Positions 32,454 through 38,655 of a stretch of 41,916 nt of DNA are shown here, piece after piece. The stretch covers positions 1-41,916 of the forward strand of contig JAQUWD010000035.1 of the NCBI GenBank assembly GCA_028693055.1. The letters run 5' to 3'. The notes under the pieces were generated by a model, which was given only the letters and a program-made list of their open reading frames with translations, had not been told where the DNA came from and ran no database searches. The translations under genes and the position numbers were made by a program. This stretch comes from Eubacteriales bacterium (GTDB lineage Bacteria; Bacillota; Clostridia; Christensenellales; Aristaeellaceae). Each line of letters begins with the position of its first letter. Position 1 is the first letter of the stretch.

Positions 32454-33539
32454 ATGCAAAAATCAACTGTCAAAAGCTCTCAATCGATACGGTGGCTGGT
32501 GCTGGCAGCTTTGATTATCGCTGCGCTAGCGGTGACCTGGTTTGCCGTTGGTCGGGACGCGCTGGACGGCGTGAATGCCGCGCAAACCGACCAACGGACC
32601 AAGGAGCTTTATTATGGAAAACCCACCAGCTCTCTATGGACGGTTCTGCTTTCCTCCGCCAGCGCGGAGGGTCCTGGTCCTGGTCCTGCGGACGGCGGTC
32701 TTGTAGACGGCGGTCTTGTAGACGGCGGTCTTGTAGACGGCGGTCTTGTAGACGGCGGTCTTGCAGACGGCGGTCTTGCAGACGGCGGTCTTGCAGACGG
32801 CGGTCTTGAGGACGGCAGTCTTGCAGACGGCGGTCCTGCGGACGGCAGTCTTGCGGACGGCGGTCTTGCAGACGAGGAGGCTATGCCGGAGAAATTCCGG
32901 ACCCTCTACGGGCAGAATCCTGATGTGGTAGGCTGGCTAAAAATGGGTGAAAATGTTGATTCACCCGTGGTGCAGCGTGATAATAGCTGGTATCTGGACC
33001 ACAGCTTTTTCGGCGAGAAAGACAGAAACGGTACTTTATTTGTGAACGCTAACAATCAAATCGAGCCGAGGGACGACGTGCTTCTCATTCACGGCCACGA
33101 TATGAAAAGCGGGGCGATGTTTGGCAAGCTGCTAAACTTCCGGGAGGAAAGCTATCTGCGGCAATATCCGTTGGTTTACTTTCGTACAATTTACAATGAT
33201 GAAGATACCTGCTATGTTCCTATTGCTGGCTTTGATGCATCCATGCTGCCTGGGAAAAGCTCCTATTTCGATATTACGCAGATGGTGTTCCCCACCGACA
33301 ACCCTGACGCGCCGCAGGGAGAACCGCGGCAGAGCGTTGCCTTCGAACAATACCTTGCATCTTTGGCAGAGCGCTCCTATTGGCCTTCTCCCGTGGACGT
33401 AAATGTGGAGGATGAGCTGTTGATGTTGGTTACATGCAGCTACATTCAAGAGGACGGGCGGTTCATGCTGGTTTGCAGAAAGCTTCGGGAAGGAGAAAGC
33501 CCGGAACAAATGATGGAGCTGCTTGGCGCGGAAAAGTAA
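32454..33539 (+). CDS. srtB: Class B sortase with repeat linker
   Basis: 361 residues from the ATG at 32454 (AAAGGTGG 7 nt upstream), 20 nt after the wall-protein gene. One N-terminal membrane segment (about residues 13-34) anchors it outside. A linker of twelve pentapeptides of the type DGGLV (about residues 80-139) separates anchor and enzyme. The catalytic domain has the SrtB signatures NPDVVGWLKMGENVDSPVVQ, YLDHSFFGEKDRNGTLF, the catalytic His in LLIHGHDMKSGAMFGKL, the Cys in LLMLVTCSY and the Arg in GRFMLVCRKL. It most likely cleaves IPKTG of the neighbouring protein and links it to peptidoglycan. A linker of this kind is unusual for sortases. The gene is otherwise intact. Confidence 0.92.
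   Translation: MQKSTVKSSQSIRWLVLAALIIAALAVTWFAVGRDALDGVNAAQTDQRTKELYYGKPTSSLWTVLLSSASAEGPGPGPADGGLVDGGLVDGGLVDGGLVDGGLADGGLADGGLADGGLEDGSLADGGPADGSLADGGLADEEAMPEKFRTLYGQNPDVVGWLKMGENVDSPVVQRDNSWYLDHSFFGEKDRNGTLFVNANNQIEPRDDVLLIHGHDMKSGAMFGKLLNFREESYLRQYPLVYFRTIYNDEDTCYVPIAGFDASMLPGKSSYFDITQMVFPTDNPDAPQGEPRQSVAFEQYLASLAERSYWPSPVDVNVEDELLMLVTCSYIQEDGRFMLVCRKLREGESPEQMMELLGAEK
32691..32870 (+). repeat. Twelve 15-bp tandem repeats in the sortase gene
   Basis: Unit GACGGCGGTCTTGTA and variants (TTGCA, TTGAG, CCTGCG), twelve units in 180 bp with no frame change. The first four units are identical. Being a multiple of three, gains or losses would only alter linker length. Confidence 0.95.
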
Positions 33540-33857
33540 GGCGGTTTCCCACATTCTATCTGTCCTTCTCCTTGCGTAATGGAAAGCATTCGCCAATCGC
33601 CCTCTTGCGCATAGGTAAGTGATGCTCTCGCATACGCCAACCGGGCAGCCTCTACATGACCATCGAGGCCAACAATAGCACGGAAGCAGTCAGCACCCTT
33701 CTATGCGAAAACCATTGAATCATCGCAGTTTACCGACATCAAGCCCTTTCGCACATGACACGATCATATACGAAGGGGCTTGGTAGGTTTTATGAATCTT
33801 TTCTTGTTATTGCGCTTGGCTTTTGCAACGAGTATTTGCCACGCCTGTTACATTGAG
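33540..33857. other. Intergenic region between convergent genes, with hairpin
   Basis: 318 nt with no convincing gene. AAGCCCTTTCG (33741-33751) pairs with CGAAGGGGCTT (33771-33781) around a 19-nt loop; without a T run it may be a weak terminator for the minus-strand binding-protein gene or the sortase. An open stretch on plus at 33620-33722 (33 codons, ending LYMTIEANNSTEAVSTLL..) reads like a gene fragment but lacks a start and known family. Confidence 0.4.
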
Positions 33858-35366
33858 TTAGTTCAGCATTGCAGAGGCTGCTGCGTTAGCGTCGATCATT
33901 TCTTGAAGGCCTTGAGACTTCAACGCTTCATAGCCGGTAAAGAACTCGTCGATGCTGATGCGGCCAGCAATGGCGTTGGCCTGTAGTTCCAGAACGGCGG
34001 GGATGATATCGGCGCTATAGGTGCTGTAAGCGTCGGTGGCGATTTGGGGCGCTAGCTTGACAAAATAGGGATCGTTCAGGAATAAACCATCATAAAAGAA
34101 CTTGTTTGCCTCCGGAAGCTCGTCATAGCTCTTGCCCTGGCAGAGAATCTGCATATAGGAATCTAGCGTCCAGCAGGTAGGCAGCATCTGGAAGTTTAGT
34201 CCGGCTCCCCGAGCGTTCGCGAAGGAGTCCACATAGGGGGAGATGATCTTGGGGTTGTGGTCGGCGTCATATTCGAAGGTATATCCCTCCACGCCGTAAT
34301 TCATCAGCAGCATGCCCTCGTCAGACCAAAGGTAATCAAACACTTTGCAGATCAGGTCGATTTTTTCCTCGCCGCTTACAGTTACACAGCCCTTGGCGGC
34401 AATGGTGCTACGAGAGGGAATCAGCTTATCGCCCAGAGGGCCTTCAACCGGCTCGATGCATTCGCATTTCATGCTGGGGTCTACTTCCCGCAGCGCCGTG
34501 GTGGTGGTCAGGCTTTGCTCGGCAAAGGCCTGCATGGAACCGCCGATGCCGGAGTTCATTACGGCGTAGCTTTCGGTTAAGGTACGGGAGGCAAACTCGG
34601 TATCAAGCAAGCCTTCGCTATACATCATCGCCATGTTTTCAAGGTAAACGCGATAATTGGGATGCTCCCAGATGAGATTGTAGGTGCCGTCCGGCATCGT
34701 AGTTACATAATTGCCCTGAGATTGGCAGGATACGGGAATGCCAAAGGCGGGCATAAGGGAGTAGGCATTGCCGGTAAAAGGAATTTCATCCGCAGCGTCG
34801 CCGTTGCCGTTCGCGTCTTGATCACGGATGGCGCGCCACGCAGTCAGCCATTCCTCCCACGTTTGGGGCTTTTCTAGGTTCAGCTTTTCCAGCCAGTCCG
34901 TGCGGATGATAAAGGACATAGCTTCCGGCATTTTATGCTTATAGGGGAAGGAATACACCTCGCCGTCGGTAGCGCTTTTTAGATATACGTAGTCATCCTC
35001 CTCAAGCCCGGCAACCATATGAGGTAGCTTTTCCTCGGTCAGGTATTGGGTAATGGGCACGATGGCACCCTGATCCATCAGCGTTGTAACGGAGGCGCCG
35101 ATAATCACATCCGGCAGCTCGCCCGACATCAGCACGGAATTAACCTTCGTGGCATAGTCGGCGGACAGGTTATAGTCGATGTTGATCTTCACTCCCGTGG
35201 CTTCCTCTACGTATTTGATCAGGTTGTTTTCCGGGTCAAAGGGAGTCCAGTAGGTGGTCATAATGGTGATTTCCCCAAGAGGCGCGCTTTCGGCAGATGC
35301 GCCAAAGGTGACGCAAATGCTCATAAGCAGTGCGGTAACAAGAACCAGTGCTAGGATTTTTTTCAT
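33858..35366 (-). CDS. Extracellular solute-binding protein (LplA-like, family 1)
   Basis: 502-residue binding protein of an ABC importer. The signal peptide (MKKILALVLVTALLMSICVT, cleaved after GASA) has no lipobox, so it would be released or held by other means, unusual for this class in a Gram-positive. Mature features are ITIMTTYWTPFDPENNLIKY, a VNSVLMSGELPDVIIG strand-turn, PQTWEEWLTAWRAIRDQDAN and DANGNGDAADEIPF, typical of the LplA/YtcQ group that binds complex oligosaccharides. It is 33 nt after the permease gene, third in the minus-strand arabinoside locus. Start ATG at 35366 follows a GGAGAGAA site. Substrate is probably an arabinose-containing oligosaccharide, inferred from the neighbouring GH51 enzyme. 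Confidence 0.9.
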   Translation of the reverse strand: MKKILALVLVTALLMSICVTFGASAESAPLGEITIMTTYWTPFDPENNLIKYVEEATGVKINIDYNLSADYATKVNSVLMSGELPDVIIGASVTTLMDQGAIVPITQYLTEEKLPHMVAGLEEDDYVYLKSATDGEVYSFPYKHKMPEAMSFIIRTDWLEKLNLEKPQTWEEWLTAWRAIRDQDANGNGDAADEIPFTGNAYSLMPAFGIPVSCQSQGNYVTTMPDGTYNLIWEHPNYRVYLENMAMMYSEGLLDTEFASRTLTESYAVMNSGIGGSMQAFAEQSLTTTTALREVDPSMKCECIEPVEGPLGDKLIPSRSTIAAKGCVTVSGEEKIDLICKVFDYLWSDEGMLLMNYGVEGYTFEYDADHNPKIISPYVDSFANARGAGLNFQMLPTCWTLDSYMQILCQGKSYDELPEANKFFYDGLFLNDPYFVKLAPQIATDAYSTYSADIIPAVLELQANAIAGRISIDEFFTGYEALKSQGLQEMIDANAAASAMLN

Positions 35367-35399
35367 TTTCTTCTCTCCTTCATTTTATTTATGGAAGGC

Positions 35400-36197
35400 T
35401 CATTCTTTCACGGAGCCAAGCATAACACCTTTAACGAAGTACTTCTGGATAAAAGGGTATACGCACATGACGGGAATCAGCGCCACCACCACGACTGCGT
35501 TTTTAAGCTGCTCAGGCAACGCGGAGGTACCGCCCTCATATTCCACCAGATTGGTATTTTGGGAGGATAGTACGATTTCTCGCAGCATAATTTGCAGCGT
35601 GTACTTGTTAATGTCGCGCATATACACCAACGGGTGCAGATAATCGTTCCAATGGGCTACAAACACCCATAGACCGATGGTTGCCAACCCAGCCTTGGAC
35701 AGGGGAACGACGATGGTAAACAAGGTTCGAAAATCATTGGAGCCGTCGATGTAGGCGCTTTCAATCAACGAGTGGGGGATAGAACGAAAATAGTTGGTAA
35801 GAATCAAAATGTTATAAGCCGAAGCCAAACCGCTGAGGATCAAAGAGAACAGATTGTTGACCAGCTTGAGCTGGCTAATGACCACATAACTGGGTATTAA
35901 GCCGGCGCTGAACCACATCGTCAGCATAATCACCGTGTTAAAAAACTTCTTGCCCGGAAACGTACCGAAGGCCATGGGATAGGCAGCCAGCGACGTCATA
36001 ACCAGCGCCGCTATCGTACCCAGACCGGCTACGAAGATGGTGTTTCCGTATGCAACCAGAATGCTGTTGCTCTTTAGTACGTTTAGGTAGGAATTGAGCG
36101 AAAAGCCGACCGGGAATATGGTAACCCGGTTGCTGACGATGGCCAGCTCATCCGAAACGGACATGGACAGCACGTTCATAAACGGAATGATGATCAT
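35400..36197 (-). CDS. LplC/YtcP-like ABC permease, N-terminally truncated
   Basis: 265 residues, against about 290-300 for intact LplC/YtcP permeases. It carries the characteristic FMNVLSMSVSDELAIVSNRV, ALVMTSLAAYPMAF, the EAA loop LIESAYIDGSNDFRTLFTIVVPLS and the standard end KYFVKGVMLGSVKE. The ATG at 36197 lies inside the first membrane segment. In frame upstream, codons for KISRGRLLSLCLFSL, which look like the genuine N-terminal part, are preceded only by arabinofuranosidase sequence and a TGA, with no start codon. The stop of the upstream gene overlaps this ATG (ATGA), so some translation by coupling is possible. The partner permease (LplB type) expected beside it is absent. Probably non-functional or newly fused; see findings. 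Confidence 0.8.
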   Translation of the reverse strand: MIIIPFMNVLSMSVSDELAIVSNRVTIFPVGFSLNSYLNVLKSNSILVAYGNTIFVAGLGTIAALVMTSLAAYPMAFGTFPGKKFFNTVIMLTMWFSAGLIPSYVVISQLKLVNNLFSLILSGLASAYNILILTNYFRSIPHSLIESAYIDGSNDFRTLFTIVVPLSKAGLATIGLWVFVAHWNDYLHPLVYMRDINKYTLQIMLREIVLSSQNTNLVEYEGGTSALPEQLKNAVVVVALIPVMCVYPFIQKYFVKGVMLGSVKE

Positions 36198-37435
36198 GAG
36201 GGAGAATAGGCATAAGCTGAGCAGTCGCCCACGGGAGATTTTAGCTGCGGCAGCAACGCCACTCCGCGTCCATACTCACTAACGCGCAGTAAAGGCCAAT
36301 AGATGCTTTGCACCCATGCGCTGCCCCCCACGCGGGTCATGATGGGAGCAATCACGTTCACCAGCTGCGCCAAGCAGGCGATTTTCACCCGATCCGCGTG
36401 ACGGATGAGGGTATTGAGCAAAAAGCCCATGCAGAGCGCATCCTCAAAGGTGTAGGTGTGCTCAATCAGCGCAGGGGCTACCGCCCATGCGTCCTCCGGG
36501 CGCGGCATGCTCAGTCGCTCCGGGTGTCGCTCTACGTCGGTGCGGTGTAGCACATTCCATTCGTCAAAGGAAAGATGAAGCTGCTTTTTGCTGTGCTTTT
36601 TTCCCTTGGTTGCATCACAGATGGAGGTCAGCGTGCGAATCATTTCATCTAGGCTGACACTGCTGGCTAAATAGCTAGCGGAGTCGGTTTCGGTATTGCG
36701 GAAGTAGCGATGGAACGCCACATAATCAATCTGCTCATAGCATTCGTCCAGCATATCCAGCTCCCATTGCCCATAGGTGGGCAGCTCCATGCCGGAGGAG
36801 CCTACGGCGATCAGCTCAATCTTGGGATCCACCCAGCGCATGATCTTTGCCGTTTCCCGGGCAACCGCGCCATATTCCCGCGCCGTTTTGTGGCACATCT
36901 GCCACGAGCCGTCCATTTCGTTACCAAGACACCATGTTTTGATGCCGAAGGGCTGTTCCCGTCCGTTTGCCCGGCGAAGGTCGGAATAATAGCTGCCGCT
37001 TCGATGATTGGTATACTCAATGAGGTTTCGCGCTTCTTCTGGGCCACGGGTACCCAGATTGACGGCATAAATCAGTTTGGCCCCCACCTCCTCGGCGTAG
37101 TCATAAAACTCGCTCAGTCCTACGGTGTTTGGCTCAATGGAGGTACGGCTCAGCTCTAAACGTCGCGGCCGCCGCTCTACGGGGCCGACGGAATCCTCCC
37201 AATCAAAGCCGGAAACCATATTTCCGCCGGGATAACGAATCGCGGGAATATGAAGCGAGCGTACCAGCTCCTTCACGTCGCCGCGAAAGCCGTTTGCGTC
37301 CGCAGACGGATGAGTCGGTTCATATAACCCGTTGTAAACGCAGCGTCCCATATGCTCCACAAAAAAGCTGTATAAGCGATCCTCTACCCGAGCAATTTGG
37401 TAATCCGCGTCGATAATCATCTGTGCCTTTTGCAT
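36194..37435 (-). CDS. GH51 alpha-L-arabinofuranosidase, C-terminally truncated
   Basis: 413 residues from the ATG at 37435 (MQKAQMIIDADYQIARVEDR; GAGGG 5 nt upstream). No signal peptide, so it acts in the cytoplasm, releasing arabinose from short oligosaccharides. GH51 motifs are FVEHMGRCVYNGLYEP, IRYPGGNMVSGFDWED, the acid/base Glu in WCLGNEMDGSW, and the nucleophile Glu in LSFDEWNVLH. The barrel runs through NVIAPIMTRVGGSAW and GRGVALLPQ. GH51 enzymes are about 500 residues with a C-terminal beta-sandwich; here the frame turns into unrelated LKSPVGDCSAYAYSPS and stops. About 75-85 residues are missing. Both catalytic residues remain, but the missing domain normally closes the fold. Confidence 0.88.
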   Translation of the reverse strand: MQKAQMIIDADYQIARVEDRLYSFFVEHMGRCVYNGLYEPTHPSADANGFRGDVKELVRSLHIPAIRYPGGNMVSGFDWEDSVGPVERRPRRLELSRTSIEPNTVGLSEFYDYAEEVGAKLIYAVNLGTRGPEEARNLIEYTNHRSGSYYSDLRRANGREQPFGIKTWCLGNEMDGSWQMCHKTAREYGAVARETAKIMRWVDPKIELIAVGSSGMELPTYGQWELDMLDECYEQIDYVAFHRYFRNTETDSASYLASSVSLDEMIRTLTSICDATKGKKHSKKQLHLSFDEWNVLHRTDVERHPERLSMPRPEDAWAVAPALIEHTYTFEDALCMGFLLNTLIRHADRVKIACLAQLVNVIAPIMTRVGGSAWVQSIYWPLLRVSEYGRGVALLPQLKSPVGDCSAYAYSPS

Positions 37436-37459
37436 GCCATCCCTCTTTCGTCTGAAATA

Positions 37460-37469
37460 ATTGTACAAT
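37460..37469. promoter_or_regulatory. Palindrome ATTGTACAAT, possible operator
   Basis: A perfect 10-bp palindrome in the 5' leader of the arabinofuranosidase gene, about 55 nt after the predicted transcription start. It recalls the TTGTAC half-sites of AraR operators, but no AraR gene is in the window. Weak evidence. Confidence 0.3.
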
Positions 37470-37528
37470 AAATAACGGGAATCTTCTGAGAGATCCATCG
37501 ATATTTTTGTTTGCTTGGCATGAATAGA

Positions 37529-37557
37529 ATTATAAAAGTCTTACCTTCCAATGTCAA
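37529..37557 (-). promoter_or_regulatory. Consensus promoter of the arabinoside locus
   Basis: Minus strand TTGACA (37552-37557), 17 nt, TATAAT (37529-37534): a perfect sigma-A consensus, about 95 nt before the arabinofuranosidase start. Such strength suggests control by repression, possibly by the ArsR-like regulator encoded just upstream. Confidence 0.88.
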
Positions 37558-37581
37558 CGGATTTTAAATGCTTCAAAAAAT

Positions 37582-37639
37582 AAGGCAAGGAGCCTAAAAA
37601 CATTCAAAAATATTGGATGTTTTTAGGCTCCTTTGCCTT
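37582..37639 (-). terminator. Long hairpin terminator after the ArsR-like regulator
   Basis: The arms 37582-37603 and 37617-37639 (beginning AAGGCAAGGAGCC and ending GGCTCCTTTGCCTT on plus) form a 22-bp stem with one bulge. On the minus strand it is followed by ATTTTTTG. It separates the regulator gene from the arabinofuranosidase promoter. Confidence 0.88.
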
Positions 37640-37661
37640 TTCTTTTCGTTTGCTGCAAATG

Positions 37662-38630
37662 CTAGCAGTCAACCGGTTCTTCATTACAACCGATACGCAT
37701 GACTACGGCTTGCTCAAAATCGCCGAAGCGTTTTCCAAAGAGCACCAAGCCGCCGATATTCGCTGCGTCCGCATCAATGCCGATCCGCACGTCGATGGAG
37801 TCTCTACCGTATAGATCAAGATCGGAAAGCGTTGTATCCGAAATAACGTCGCTGCCTAAATAGCTGTTTTGCGATGTGACGCGCCATGTTTTTAGCTCTC
37901 CGTACTGGGTGTTGATCGTATTCCACCACTCAGGCGTGAGCAAACCCCGGCGAATGCTCCGCTCGGCGCTGCTCTGCCACACACCCAAGTTTTGACCGTT
38001 AATCGAAACGGATATATCGCTTTTCCATGGAGCATGATAGGAGGCCGTTTGTGGATTGATCTCCACAGACAGCTCCAGCCATTGAATATCGGCGTGATCG
38101 GGCAGCGGAAAGCGGTACTCCACAAAGCCCTCGCGCCACCACATCACCTGCGCGTCTAACCTTTTCGGGTTGTAAAACGCGCTAGGCGTATCATAGCGGT
38201 CAATCAGTTCGGTCTCCGAGCCTAGCCCGCAGGTCGGCTTCAAATTGTGAATCGCGCTAAAGGAGCCGATGGGTAGCTCATAAGTGCGCACCTGATTTGC
38301 GGAATGAAAGGTATCGCCGTGAGGGGATAAAAAGAACTGTAAACTGCGCACGCAGCCCGAGCATAGCTTGATATTGCCGCGAAGCCCCGGACAGATAACG
38401 CTTTTAATCAGCTTGGCATTTTCCAAAAGCTGCACATGCATTGCCGTGGAGGACATCGGCAGATGCAGCGCTTCGGACAATTCCCGTATATTCATGCTGC
38501 GCACGCAAAGCAAATTGAGAATGTCCAGCCGTTCCATCGAGGCAAGAGCCCGAAAAATCGGATACACCGTTTCCGGCTGGTCGATTCTGAGAGTGGTGCT
38601 TACGTTTTCGGAGGAACGCTCGTCAGCCAT
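37662..38630 (-). CDS. ArsR-like helix-turn-helix regulator with large C-terminal domain
   Basis: 322 residues from the ATG at 38630 (MADERSSENVSTTL; AAGGA upstream). A longer frame from 38684 would overlap the preceding gene and is rejected. Residues about 20-85 form a winged helix-turn-helix of ArsR type (FRALASMERLDILNLLCVRSMNIRELSEAL, SSTAMHVQLLENAKLI). The remaining 230 residues are unlike ordinary ArsR proteins: a Cys pair (IKLCSGCVRSLQFF) and a beta-rich region with QWLELSVEINPQTASYHAPW and SVSINGQNLGVWQSS, reminiscent of a carbohydrate-binding or effector domain. No family was recognised for it. Beside the arabinoside genes it is the obvious candidate local regulator. Confidence 0.75.
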   Translation of the reverse strand: MADERSSENVSTTLRIDQPETVYPIFRALASMERLDILNLLCVRSMNIRELSEALHLPMSSTAMHVQLLENAKLIKSVICPGLRGNIKLCSGCVRSLQFFLSPHGDTFHSANQVRTYELPIGSFSAIHNLKPTCGLGSETELIDRYDTPSAFYNPKRLDAQVMWWREGFVEYRFPLPDHADIQWLELSVEINPQTASYHAPWKSDISVSINGQNLGVWQSSAERSIRRGLLTPEWWNTINTQYGELKTWRVTSQNSYLGSDVISDTTLSDLDLYGRDSIDVRIGIDADAANIGGLVLFGKRFGDFEQAVVMRIGCNEEPVDC

Positions 38631-38655
38631 GGGCGGTATCCTTTCTGCTTCCCCC

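Noticed and set aside
32492..32809. Arg/Cys-rich frame overlapping the sortase repeats
   Set aside because: Alternative reading of the 15-bp repeat; gives a monotonous Arg-Arg-Ser-Cys product with no start signals.
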